This document shows, piece by piece, positions 1-7,749 of a stretch of DNA of 64,000 nt. The notes below the pieces were generated by a model. It searched no databases, had not been told where the DNA came from, and saw only the letters and a list, made by a program, of their open reading frames with translations. The number at the start of each line of letters is the position of its first letter. Positions within the stretch are counted from its first letter, which is position 1. This DNA comes from Microbacterium paraoxydans (GTDB lineage Bacteria; Actinomycetota; Actinomycetes; Actinomycetales; Microbacteriaceae), in NCBI RefSeq assembly GCF_020524545.1, contig NZ_JAIVLG010000002.1, positions 434,001-498,000 of the forward strand, given 5' to 3'. The position numbers were made by a program, and so were the translations under genes.

Positions 1-1381
1 CGGCGGCGACCTGCTCGGCGATCCAGGCGTCCTCGATCTCCTGGGCCACCGCATCCGCGGCGACCTCTTCGGCCAGGGCGGGGGGAATGACGATCACGCC
101 GTCGCTGTCGCCGACGATGATGTCGCCCGGCTGCACGGTCGCGCCGCCGCAGGAGATCGTCACATCCACGTCCCACGGCACGTGCTTGCGTCCGAGGACC
201 GAGGGGTGCGCGCCCTGGGAGAACACCGGCAGGCCGATCTCGGCCACGGCATCGAAGTCGCGGACCCCGCCGTCGGTGACCACGCCGGCCGCCCCTCGAG
301 TCTTCGCGCGGAGCGCGAGGATGTCGCCGAGGGTGCCCGTCGTGGCGTCGCCTCGCGCCTCGATGACGATGACCTCGTCTTCCTCGACAGCGTCGAAGGC
401 GCGTTTCTGGGCGTTGTACCCGCCGCCGTGCGCAGCGAAGAGATCTTCGCGGAACGGCACGAACCGCAGCGTCTTCGCGGTGCCGACGACCTTGCGACCC
501 GGGAGGTTGACCGACACCCCGTCGATGAAGCAGGAGTGGTGACCACGCTTGCGGAGCTGAGCCGAGAGCCCGGCGGTCGGGGCTTCCAGCAGCAGCGTGC
601 GCAGTTCGGGGGACAGGCGGGTGCTCTGGATCGGCGCGAGACCCGCCTCCGCGCGCGAGCCCCAGGCTTCGGTGCGCTGCAGGTCGTCCACCGCGGGCAG
701 CGACCCGAGGTCGCCGTCGAAGGGGACATCGCCTTGAGTCACGGTGGTGAGGAGCCGGCCCGACGTCGGGGCGCCGGGAGCGGTGGGGGCGTCCACCTCG
801 ACCTCGACGACATCGCCGGGGACGATGACCGAGGAACCGGCGGGTGTGCCGGTGAGGATCACGTCGCCGGGATCGAGGGTGAAGTGCTGGGAGAGGTCGG
901 CCACGAGCTGCGCGAGGGGGAAGATGAGTCCCGCCGTCGTGTCGTCCTGGCGGAGCTCGCCGTTGACCCAGGTGCGCACGCGGAGGGCTTCGGGGTCGAC
1001 CGAGCGGGCGTCGATCACGTCCGGGCCGAGCGGGGTGTAGCCGTCGCCGCCCTTGGAGCGGACGTTCGAGCCCTTGTCGTTCGCGCGGAGGTCGTACAGG
1101 CCGAGGTCGTTCGCGGCGGTGACGCCGCCGACGTGGGACCAGGCCTCGTCCAGCGGGACCCTGCGCGCGGAGGTGCCGATCACGAGGGCGATCTCCCCTT
1201 CGAACGCGAGCAACTCCGTGCCGGCGGGGCGTTCGACGGTGCCTCCGGAGGGAGCGACGGAACTCGTCGGCTTGAAGAAGTAGGAGGGGGAGGCGGGTCG
1301 TCGGCCGCGCTGATCGGCACGGGAGGCGTAGCTCAAATGGATCGCGATGATCTTGCCGGGGCGGTCGATGGGTTCCGTCAC
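1..1381 (-). CDS. Fumarylacetoacetate hydrolase-family / RraA-family fusion protein (C-terminus cut by window edge)
   Basis: About 460 residues are visible, read from a GTG at 1381 preceded by the Shine-Dalgarno sequence GAGGAG. Residues 1-205 are a fumarylacetoacetase-type domain: the metal ligands fit E61, E63 and D92, followed by GVTAANDLGLYD and the late LTGTPAG loop at 177-182. Residues 235-460 are an RraA / 4-hydroxy-4-methyl-2-oxoglutarate aldolase-type domain with its hallmark GD-x20-RD (G352-D353 to R374-D375) and the closing GDIIVGDSDG segment. FAH-family enzymes hydrolyse or decarboxylate beta-diketo acids from aromatic ring cleavage; the RraA fold includes class II pyruvate aldolases. 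Joined, they could process consecutive ring-cleavage intermediates. The real substrate is not readable from sequence. It is transcribed away from the MHS carrier gene beginning at 1536. The last residues lie beyond position 1. Confidence 0.85.
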   Translation of the reverse strand, partial: MTEPIDRPGKIIAIHLSYASRADQRGRRPASPSYFFKPTSSVAPSGGTVERPAGTELLAFEGEIALVIGTSARRVPLDEAWSHVGGVTAANDLGLYDLRANDKGSNVRSKGGDGYTPLGPDVIDARSVDPEALRVRTWVNGELRQDDTTAGLIFPLAQLVADLSQHFTLDPGDVILTGTPAGSSVIVPGDVVEVEVDAPTAPGAPTSGRLLTTVTQGDVPFDGDLGSLPAVDDLQRTEAWGSRAEAGLAPIQSTRLSPELRTLLLEAPTAGLSAQLRKRGHHSCFIDGVSVNLPGRKVVGTAKTLRFVPFREDLFAAHGGGYNAQKRAFDAVEEDEVIVIEARGDATTGTLGDILALRAKTRGAAGVVTDGGVRDFDAVAEIGLPVFSQGAHPSVLGRKHVPWDVDVTISCGGATVQPGDIIVGDSDGVIVIPPALAEEVAADAVAQEIEDAWIAEQVAA

Positions 1382-1444
1382 GGGGGCGCCTCCTCGCGCT
1401 CGTCTGCGTTGTCGTGCGGGACGCCTTGTGCGTCGTATTCGAAA

Positions 1445-1455
1445 TCATATATCAT
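1445..1455. promoter_or_regulatory. AT-rich repeat in divergent promoter region
   Basis: The 154-bp gap between the fusion gene and the MFS gene carries an isolated AT-rich stretch, TCATATATCAT, in otherwise GC-rich DNA. That is where promoter -10 elements or a regulator site for the divergent pair would sit. No perfect palindrome is present and no regulator can be assigned. Confidence 0.25.
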
Positions 1456-1535
1456 CGGTTCACCCCTCGGCAAGCATTTGGATCCGTTCCGCTGCGCGCC
1501 GTGACAATGCGGTCACAACCAGAAGGAGACACCCC

Positions 1536-2915
1536 ATGAGCGGGCAGTCACAGGATGGGTTCACGCCCACCGGAACCATCGCGACATCGGCGGATCGGCG
1601 CCGCGTCGTCTTCGCCACCGTCGTCGGGACCACCGTCGAGTGGTACGACTTCTTCATCTACGCCACAGCGGTCGGGCTCGTGTTCGGGCAGCTGTTCTTC
1701 GAGCCGCTGGGGGCGAACAGCGCGCTGGTCGCGTTCGCCACCGTCGGCGTCAGCTTCCTCTTCCGCCCGCTCGGCGCGTTCCTCGCCGGCCACTACGGCG
1801 ACAAGCTCGGGCGCAAGGCCGTCCTCATGTGGACGCTGATCCTGATGGGCGCGGCGACCGCCCTCATCGGACTCCTGCCCACGTACGAGACGATCGGGAT
1901 CACGGCTCCGATCCTGCTGGTGCTGCTCCGCATCATCCAGGGCATCTCCGCGGGCGGTGAATGGGGCGGCGCGGTGCTGATGGCCGTCGAGCACGCCCCG
2001 CGCAAGAGGCGCGGCATCTTCGGTGCGTCACCGCAGATCGGCGTCCCCCTCGGTCTGCTTCTCGCCTCGGGCGTGATGGCGCTGATGACCGTGATCGCCC
2101 CCGGTGAGCAGTTCATCGCCTGGGGATGGCGTGTGCCGTTCCTGCTCAGCGTGGTGCTGATCCTCGTCGGCTACTACGTGCGTCGCAAGGTCGAGGAGAG
2201 CCCGGTCTTCACCGAACTCGCCGCGCGCAAGGAGAAGGCGCAGATGCCGATCGCTCAGCTCTTCCGCAAGCACCTGCTCCTCGTGATCGTCGCCGCGCTC
2301 GTCTTCGCGGGCAACAACGCGGTCGGCTACATGACCACCGGTGGGTACATCCAGGGGTACGCCACGAACCCCGAGGGTCCCATCGGCCTCGAGCGCGGAC
2401 CCGTCCTCTGGGCTGTCGCGGGCTCCGCGGTCACCTGGCTGCTCACGACCCTCATCGCCGGATGGCTCTCCGACCGCATCGGCCGTCGCACGACCTACGT
2501 CGCCGGCTGGGTGCTGCAACTGATCGGCGTGTTCACGCTGTTCCCGCTCGTGAACACCGGCGAGATCGGTCTGCTGTTCGCCGGTCTCGCGATTCTGACC
2601 ATCGGCCTCGGCTTCACCTACGGCCCGCAGGCGGCGCTGTACGCCGAACTGTTCCCGGCGAGCATCCGCTTCTCGGGAGTGTCGATCTCGTACGCGATCG
2701 GTGCGATCGCCGGAGGGGCCTTCGCGCCGACGATCGCCACGGCCATCGTGAGTGCGACCGGTTCGACGGACGCCGTCACGTGGTACCTCGCCGGGATGAC
2801 CGTTCTCGGACTGATCGCCACGCTCCTGCTTCGCGATCGCTCCGGCATCCCGCTCGGCCCGGATCATGAGGAGGAGCAGTCCGTCAGCCCGATCTACGGG
2901 CTCGCGAAGGCCTGA
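1536..2915 (+). CDS. MFS transporter, metabolite:H+ symporter (MHS) family
   Basis: A 459-residue, 12-helix proton symporter in the plasma membrane. The MHS hallmark VEWYDFFIYA (helix 1), the cytoplasmic loop GDKLGRK after helix 2, the RIIQGISAGGEWGG stretch of helix 4-5 and a second GWLSDRIGRR loop are all visible. MHS members import organic acids such as shikimate, 2-oxoglutarate, benzoate-like acids or proline/betaine; the substrate here is probably a carboxylate handled by the flanking FAH/RraA and monooxygenase genes. ATG 1536 is chosen because AGAAGGAGA precedes it; the frame is open further upstream but has no such site. It is about 40-50% similar by eye to the second MHS protein at 35907-37226. 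A strong terminator follows. Confidence 0.9.
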   Translation: MSGQSQDGFTPTGTIATSADRRRVVFATVVGTTVEWYDFFIYATAVGLVFGQLFFEPLGANSALVAFATVGVSFLFRPLGAFLAGHYGDKLGRKAVLMWTLILMGAATALIGLLPTYETIGITAPILLVLLRIIQGISAGGEWGGAVLMAVEHAPRKRRGIFGASPQIGVPLGLLLASGVMALMTVIAPGEQFIAWGWRVPFLLSVVLILVGYYVRRKVEESPVFTELAARKEKAQMPIAQLFRKHLLLVIVAALVFAGNNAVGYMTTGGYIQGYATNPEGPIGLERGPVLWAVAGSAVTWLLTTLIAGWLSDRIGRRTTYVAGWVLQLIGVFTLFPLVNTGEIGLLFAGLAILTIGLGFTYGPQAALYAELFPASIRFSGVSISYAIGAIAGGAFAPTIATAIVSATGSTDAVTWYLAGMTVLGLIATLLLRDRSGIPLGPDHEEEQSVSPIYGLAKA

Positions 2916-2954
2916 CCCTCCCACCCCTTCGCCCCCCTTCGCGCTGCGGGGTCG

Positions 2955-2991
2955 AAAACGCACCTCTACCCACGCGTAGAGGTGCGTTTTT
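2955..2991. terminator. Bidirectional intrinsic terminator
   Basis: A perfect 15-bp stem (AAAACGCACCTCTAC with its complement) closes a 6-nt CCACGC loop and ends in TTTTT on the plus strand and in the complementary U-run on the minus strand. It sits between the convergent MFS and IclR genes and can stop both transcripts. Confidence 0.93.
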
Positions 2992-3026
2992 GATCCCGCA
3001 CACGCTGGTGTGGGCGGGAGGGGAGG

Positions 3027-3737
3027 TCAGCCTGCGAGCGAGTCGCGGATGGCTGCGGCAGAACGCTGGAGGCGTGCGGCGATCGCGGCGTCGTCGAGCG
3101 CGGTCGCCACGTGCACGACGGCGATCGCAGCGGGGCGCTGACCCCGCAGGGCGAGCGGTACCGCCACCGACTGCACGGTGGGGATGACTTCGTCGTGGCT
3201 GGTCGCGAAGCCGCGGGCCCTGGTCGTCTCGACGTCCGAAGGGAGTGAGGACGGGGCGCCGGCCGGCCACTCGTTCCGCGGAAGCTGCGCCAGGATGGCC
3301 TTGCCGGGTGCGCCCACGGTCACCGGATGCCGGGCGCCGGGGCGCTGTGCGACGCTGGCGACCGCATGGCGGGGCTCGACGCTCGCCAGCGTGATGCACT
3401 CTCCGCCGTCGAGCACGGCGAGGAAGCACGTCATGCCCAGCTCGTTGGCGATCGCGGTGATCTCGGGGAGTGCTTCGGCCTGGAGGTCGTGTGCGACGCC
3501 GGCTGCGAGCGCTGCCATCCGGGCACCGAGACCAACAGCCCCTGCGGCGTCGCGCGTCACCAGGCGGTGGTCTTCCAGCGTGCGCACCAGGCGGTAGGCG
3601 ATGGAGCGGTGCACGCCGAGACGCGTGGAGATCTCGTCGATCGTGAGCGAACCCCGTGCGTCGGCCAGGACCTCGAGGATACGGATGCCGCGGCTCAGAG
3701 TCTGCGAGGCGGGGGAGCTCGTCGTGGTCTCGGGCAT
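3027..3737 (-). CDS. IclR-family transcriptional regulator
   Basis: 236 residues: an N-terminal winged helix-turn-helix at about 12-75 (LTIDEISTRLGVHRSIAYRLVRTL) and a C-terminal IclR ligand-binding domain. The domain keeps the PGKAILA element near residue 145. IclR proteins usually control aromatic or short-chain acid catabolism as dimers. It is divergent from the flavin monooxygenase gene at 3881, and two copies of GTTC-N7-GAAC lie in the 143-bp gap between them, which makes that gene its likeliest target. The ligand is not predictable. It converges on the MFS gene at a shared terminator. Confidence 0.9.
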   Translation of the reverse strand: MPETTTSSPASQTLSRGIRILEVLADARGSLTIDEISTRLGVHRSIAYRLVRTLEDHRLVTRDAAGAVGLGARMAALAAGVAHDLQAEALPEITAIANELGMTCFLAVLDGGECITLASVEPRHAVASVAQRPGARHPVTVGAPGKAILAQLPRNEWPAGAPSSLPSDVETTRARGFATSHDEVIPTVQSVAVPLALRGQRPAAIAVVHVATALDDAAIAARLQRSAAAIRDSLAG

Positions 3738-3780
3738 GCGGGTGCTCCCTTGCGATGTACGGCGCCGCGGGCTACGCTGT

Positions 3781-3815
3781 GTTCAATAGTAGAACAGCTT
3801 GTTCGAATATAGAAC
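3781..3815. promoter_or_regulatory. Twin IclR operator
   Basis: Two 15-bp sites of the form GTTC-N7-GAAC occupy 3781-3795 and 3801-3815, 20 bp centre to centre, i.e. about two helical turns on one DNA face. They lie 43 bp upstream of the IclR start and 65 bp upstream of the monooxygenase start. IclR dimers commonly bind short inverted repeats of this size, often in pairs. Confidence 0.7.
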
Positions 3816-3880
3816 AATCTGTGTGACGGCGCAAGACCCCAGGCAAGACCGACGAAGAAGTCCGGAAGGAATCGACGACG

Positions 3881-5752
3881 ATGCAGTTCCACCACCACGG
3901 ATACGTCTCCGCTGACCCGCGCGTGCAGGACGCCGCCGGAATCGGCGCCGACCGGCCCACCGACATCCCGGATGAGATCGACGTCCTCATCGTCGGCTCC
4001 GGCCCCGCGGGTATGCTGCTCGCCGCTCAGATGTCGCAGTACCCCGGCATCGCCACGCGCATCATCGAGAAGCGCGACGGACGTCTCCCGCTCGGCCAGG
4101 CGGACGGAATCCAACCGCGCAGCGTCGAGACGTTCCAGGCGTTCGGCTTCGCCGAGCGGATCATCGCCGAGGCGTACAACATCGGGTGGATGAACTTCTG
4201 GGGTCCGAACCCGGAGAAGCGCGACGAGATCGTCCGCACCTCTCGCACGTCCGACTATGCCTACGACATCTGCGAGTTCCCCCACCTGATCGTCAATCAG
4301 GCGCGGGTGCTCGACTACTTCGCCGAGTCCGCTGCGCACGGACCGGGCAGGATCGTCCCCGACTACGGCGTGGAGTTCACCGGGCTCACCGTCCATGACG
4401 AGGGTGCGTACCCGGTCGAAGTGGGCATCCGCTACGTCGTGGGAGAGCGCGCAGGCGAGGAGCGGACGATCCGCGCTCGGTTCGTCGTCGGCTGCGACGG
4501 CGCTCGCAGCGGGGTGCGCCAGGCGATCGGGCGCACGCACGTGGGAGCGTCCGCCGCGCATGCCTGGGGCGTGATGGATGTCCTCGTCAACACCGACTTC
4601 CCGGACTGGCGCACCAAGTGCGCGATCAACTCCGAAGCGGGCAACATCCTGCACATCCCGCGTGAAGGCGGCTACCTCTCACGCATGTACATCGATCTCG
4701 GTGAAGTCGCCGACGACGATGACCATCGGGTGCGGCAGACGCCGATCGAGGAGATCATCCGCAGAGCCAACGAGATCCTGCACCCGTACACGCTGGACGT
4801 GCGTGAGGTCGCCTGGCACAGCGTGTACGAGGTCGGCCACCGGGTCACCGACGGCTTCGACGACGTGTTCGACGAATCGGGACGCACGCCGAGGGTGTTC
4901 CTGACCGGTGACGCCTGCCACACCCACAGCGCCAAAGCCGGCCAGGGCATGAACGTCTCGATGCAGGACGGGTTCAACCTCGGGTGGAAGCTCGGCTCGG
5001 TCCTCACCGGCCGCGCCCCCGAGACGCTGCTCGCGACGTACGGCGCGGAACGACGACCGGTGGCACAGCAGCTCATCGACTTCGACCGGGAGTGGTCGAG
5101 CCTGATGGCACGCAAGCCGGAGGAGATCTCCGACCCCAACGAACTGGCGACCTACTACCTCGCCACGGCCGAGTTCCCGTCCGGGTTCATGACGCAGTAC
5201 ACCTCGTCCATGATCACCGGGGCAGGCACCCATCAGGCCCTGGCAGCCGGCTATCCGCTGGGCAAGCGCTTCAAGTCGGCCGAGGTCGTGCGGGTCGGCG
5301 ACGGCAACGTCATCCATCTGGGGCACCACGCGAAGGCCGACGGCCGCTGGCGCGTCTACGCGTTCGGTGACCGCACCGGCGACGCGCTTGCCGCCTGGGC
5401 GGAGAAAGCCGAGCCGCTGTTCGCCCGCTTCACCCCGGCCGATGCCGACGTCGACGCGGTCTTCGACATCAAGGCGGTCTACCAGCAGCCGTTTGAAGAG
5501 GTCGAGGTCACCTCTGCTCCCGCGCTGTTCCAGCCGAAGACCGGACCGCTCGGGCTCACGGACTGGGAGAAGGTCTATGCGGCGGGCCCCAGCAAGTGGT
5601 GCGAGACCGACATCTTCGAGGCGCGGGAGCTGTCGCGCGAAGGGGCGGTGGTCGTCGTGCGACCCGACCAGTATGTGGCGGCCATCCTCCCGCTCGACGA
5701 CACGGCCGAGCTGGCGGGTTTCCTCGAAGGCGCGTTTCTTCCCGCGCGCTGA
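3881..5752 (+). CDS. FAD-dependent aromatic monooxygenase (phenol 2-monooxygenase / 3-hydroxybenzoate 4-hydroxylase type)
   Basis: A 623-residue class A flavoprotein monooxygenase that should hydroxylate a phenolic ring using NAD(P)H and O2. The Rossmann FAD motif VGSGPAG is at 38-44, the second FAD motif GDACHTHSAKAGQGMN near 342-357, and the GCDG element near 205. The C-terminal ~190 residues match the thioredoxin-like dimerisation domain of phenol hydroxylase/MobA, and the length fits that family (about 600-660) rather than the 390-residue PobA family. AAGGAA precedes ATG 3881. The nearby FAH/RraA fusion, MHS carrier and IclR regulator suggest uptake, hydroxylation and ring-cleavage processing of a hydroxylated aromatic acid, but no ring-cleavage dioxygenase is present in the window. 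Exact substrate unknown. Confidence 0.88.
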   Translation: MQFHHHGYVSADPRVQDAAGIGADRPTDIPDEIDVLIVGSGPAGMLLAAQMSQYPGIATRIIEKRDGRLPLGQADGIQPRSVETFQAFGFAERIIAEAYNIGWMNFWGPNPEKRDEIVRTSRTSDYAYDICEFPHLIVNQARVLDYFAESAAHGPGRIVPDYGVEFTGLTVHDEGAYPVEVGIRYVVGERAGEERTIRARFVVGCDGARSGVRQAIGRTHVGASAAHAWGVMDVLVNTDFPDWRTKCAINSEAGNILHIPREGGYLSRMYIDLGEVADDDDHRVRQTPIEEIIRRANEILHPYTLDVREVAWHSVYEVGHRVTDGFDDVFDESGRTPRVFLTGDACHTHSAKAGQGMNVSMQDGFNLGWKLGSVLTGRAPETLLATYGAERRPVAQQLIDFDREWSSLMARKPEEISDPNELATYYLATAEFPSGFMTQYTSSMITGAGTHQALAAGYPLGKRFKSAEVVRVGDGNVIHLGHHAKADGRWRVYAFGDRTGDALAAWAEKAEPLFARFTPADADVDAVFDIKAVYQQPFEEVEVTSAPALFQPKTGPLGLTDWEKVYAAGPSKWCETDIFEARELSREGAVVVVRPDQYVAAILPLDDTAELAGFLEGAFLPAR

Positions 5753-5773
5753 GCCGGCCGGGCCTCTCATCCT

Positions 5774-5841
5774 GAAGGAGAACGCGCGAGAAGAAGGAGC
5801 GTTTCGCCGCCCAACTGCTCCTTCATTCCGTGAGTTCTCCT
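5774..5841. repeat. Interspersed ~68-bp inverted-repeat element, copy 1
   Basis: Outer arms GAAGGAGAAC (5774-5783) and GTTCTCC(T) (5834-5841), inner perfect arms GAAGGAGC (5793-5800) and GCTCCTTC (5817-5824). The outer arms, the internal CGTTTCG and the overall length recur at 41540-41606. It lies just after the monooxygenase stop. No U-tract follows, so a simple intrinsic terminator is less likely than a REP/MITE-like repeat or a structured RNA 3' end. Confidence 0.7.
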
Positions 5842-5918
5842 GCATTCCGCGGGAGCGGGAGCGGGGGACAGCAACGGGGAACGCGACCGGATGAAGGAGC
5901 AGAGCGGGCGTGGCGACA

Positions 5919-5930
5919 TGACACGTGTCA
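5919..5930. promoter_or_regulatory. Perfect palindrome TGACACGTGTCA upstream of the ABC/two-component operon
   Basis: A perfect 12-bp palindrome, extended by GAC/GTC flanks to a 20-bp near-palindrome, 60 bp upstream of the exporter operon. The operon ends with a NarL/LuxR-type response regulator, a class that binds such palindromes, so autoregulation is plausible. Binding is inferred only. Confidence 0.5.
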
Positions 5931-5989
5931 CGTCGAGGAGATGACACCGCCCTCCGGCAGCCGCTGCAGCGAGGGGCGAGGCTGGAGGC

Positions 5990-6964
5990 ATGAACAACTC
6001 CGCTGTGGACGAGTCGGCGACGCGGGTCACCGCGCGACCGGCATCCGAGGCCCCGAACGATGATCCCGTGGTGCTCGAACTGAGCGCCGTGAAGCGACAC
6101 TTCGGCGTGGGTGACCGCCGCGTGCAGGCCGTCGACGGGGTGGACCTGTCGATCCGGCGCGGTGAGGTGGTCGCACTGCTCGGCCCCAACGGTGCAGGCA
6201 AGACGACGACACTCGACATGCTGCTCGGACTCACCGAGCCCAGCAGCGGTACCGTGCGGGTGCTCGGTGTCACGCCCGAACGCGCGACGTCGAGCGGGGC
6301 GATCGGAGCGGTGCTGCAGACCGGCGGCCTGCTCGGCGACCTGACCGTCGGGGAGACCGTGCGCCTCATCGCCTCGTTGCACGGATCGGACGCGCTGGCG
6401 CGGGTTCCCGAGGTCATGGCGCGCGCCGATCTGGCTCACCTCTCGCGTCGCCGTGTCGCGAAGTGCTCCGGTGGCGAGCAGCAGCGCGTGAAGTTCGCGC
6501 TCGCGATGGTCTCCGACCCCGACATCCTCGTGCTCGACGAGCCCACGGCGGGCATGGACGTCACCGCTCGTCGTCATTTCTGGGACGTGATGCGGGCGGA
6601 TGCGGATGCCGGGCGCACGATCATCTTCGCCACCCACTACCTCGAGGAGGCGGAGCAGTTCGCGCGCCGGACGGTGGTGATGCACCGCGGCACCGTGGTC
6701 GCCGACGCGCCCACCACTCTGCTGCGCGCAAGCCTCGGCGAGCGCACCGTCTCGGCGACGGTCGCCGGGTCCTCGACGGCACTCGTCGCGACGCTGACGA
6801 CCACGGAGGGCATCGCGGACGTGCGTCTGGACGGTGATCGGGTGAGCCTTCGTGCGGCGGACTCCGACGCGGTCGCCCGCCTCCTCCTCGACCACGGCGC
6901 TCACGATCTCGAGATCGCCGCTCCCACCCTCGAAACCGCCTTCACGGCGCTCACGGAGAACTGA
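5990..6964 (+). CDS. ABC-2 type exporter, ATP-binding protein
   Basis: 324 residues. Walker A GPNGAGKTT at 65-73, a signature motif reading CSGGEQQR near 160 (Cys replaces the usual Leu before SGG), Walker B VLVLDEPTAG near 180, and the switch histidine in ATHYLEE. The C-terminal ~90 residues are the accessory domain common in drug and bacteriocin exporters of the DrrA/CcmA type. It pairs with the membrane protein beginning 1 nt after its stop and with the histidine kinase and response regulator downstream. This four-gene order is typical of antibiotic-sensing efflux units such as the LnrJK-LMN type of Bacillus; the exported compound is unknown. Confidence 0.92.
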   Translation: MNNSAVDESATRVTARPASEAPNDDPVVLELSAVKRHFGVGDRRVQAVDGVDLSIRRGEVVALLGPNGAGKTTTLDMLLGLTEPSSGTVRVLGVTPERATSSGAIGAVLQTGGLLGDLTVGETVRLIASLHGSDALARVPEVMARADLAHLSRRRVAKCSGGEQQRVKFALAMVSDPDILVLDEPTAGMDVTARRHFWDVMRADADAGRTIIFATHYLEEAEQFARRTVVMHRGTVVADAPTTLLRASLGERTVSATVAGSSTALVATLTTTEGIADVRLDGDRVSLRAADSDAVARLLLDHGAHDLEIAAPTLETAFTALTEN

Positions 6965-6965
6965 C

Positions 6966-7721
6966 ATGCTCGTCTCACCCACCATGCTGCGCATCGAAGG
7001 CGTCCGCCAGCTGCGCAATCCCTACACGCTCGCGTTCACCCTGGCCATGCCGGTCGCGATGTACCTGCTGTTCGGCGCCGGGATGGGCTACGGCTCCCTC
7101 TCGGCAGGCAACGGCAACGTCTCGTTCTACGTGATGACCTCGATGGCAGCGTACGGTACCGCCGTGGCGATGAGCTCGCTCACCTCCCTTGCCGCGACTG
7201 AAGCGAAGCAGGGCTGGGGGCGGCAACTGGCGATGACCCCGCTCACCACCGCCGGCTACGCGCTGACGAAGCTGCTCACCGCCGTCTCCTTCGCGACGTT
7301 GGCGTTGCTGGCGGTCTTCGCCGCAGGCATGATGACGGGAGCGCAGGTGGAAGATGCCTGGCGCTGGGTCGCGACCGCCGGCATCATCCTCGGGATCGGC
7401 CTGATCTACGGGCTGTTCGGACTCGGGGTCGGTCTGTTCTTCAGCTCGGACTCCGCGGCGGCGCTCGCCTCCATCTCGATGACGTTCTTCGCCTTCTTCG
7501 GCAACGTCTTCATGCCGCTCGACGGTGTGATGCTCGACATCGCTCGATTCACTCCTCTCTACGGTTTCGTCGCGCTGAGCCGCTGGCCGCTGACGGAAGG
7601 CGTGCTCACCACAGGGCAGACCGACGAGTTGTGGATGCTGTTCCTCAACGTCGCCGTCTGGCTGGCGCTGTTCGTCCTGCTGGTGACGATGGGGATCAAG
7701 CGCTCGCGGGCGCGCCAGTAG
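6966..7721 (+). CDS. ABC-2 type exporter, permease
   Basis: 251 residues with about six membrane helices (first near 17-35, last near 225-245) and the ABC-2 family fold, lacking a large extracellular domain. ATG 6966 is one base after the stop of the ATPase gene, so translation is coupled. It should dimerise and associate with two copies of that ATPase. The stretch EAKQGWGRQLAMTPL between helices 2 and 3 is a typical coupling region. The start is chosen by spacing; the frame continues open upstream inside the ATPase gene. Confidence 0.9.
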   Translation: MLVSPTMLRIEGVRQLRNPYTLAFTLAMPVAMYLLFGAGMGYGSLSAGNGNVSFYVMTSMAAYGTAVAMSSLTSLAATEAKQGWGRQLAMTPLTTAGYALTKLLTAVSFATLALLAVFAAGMMTGAQVEDAWRWVATAGIILGIGLIYGLFGLGVGLFFSSDSAAALASISMTFFAFFGNVFMPLDGVMLDIARFTPLYGFVALSRWPLTEGVLTTGQTDELWMLFLNVAVWLALFVLLVTMGIKRSRARQ

Positions 7722-7749
7722 CGGCGCGCACCGACAGTAGGTTGGACGG

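Noticed and set aside
182..1504. A plus-strand open frame of 440 codons at the left edge.
   Set aside because: Antisense to the FAH/RraA fusion, which has both domains' catalytic motifs; the plus frame is Gly/Arg/Glu-rich without a fold signature.
6463..6490. The unusual CSGGEQQR signature as evidence that the exporter ATPase is inactive.
   Set aside because: The SGG core, Walker A, Walker B and switch His are intact; a variable residue before SGG is tolerated in many ABC proteins.
4679..7018. A minus-strand open frame of about 780 codons over the monooxygenase and ABC ATPase.
   Set aside because: Runs through two well-supported plus-strand genes and the repeat between them; no recognisable domain.
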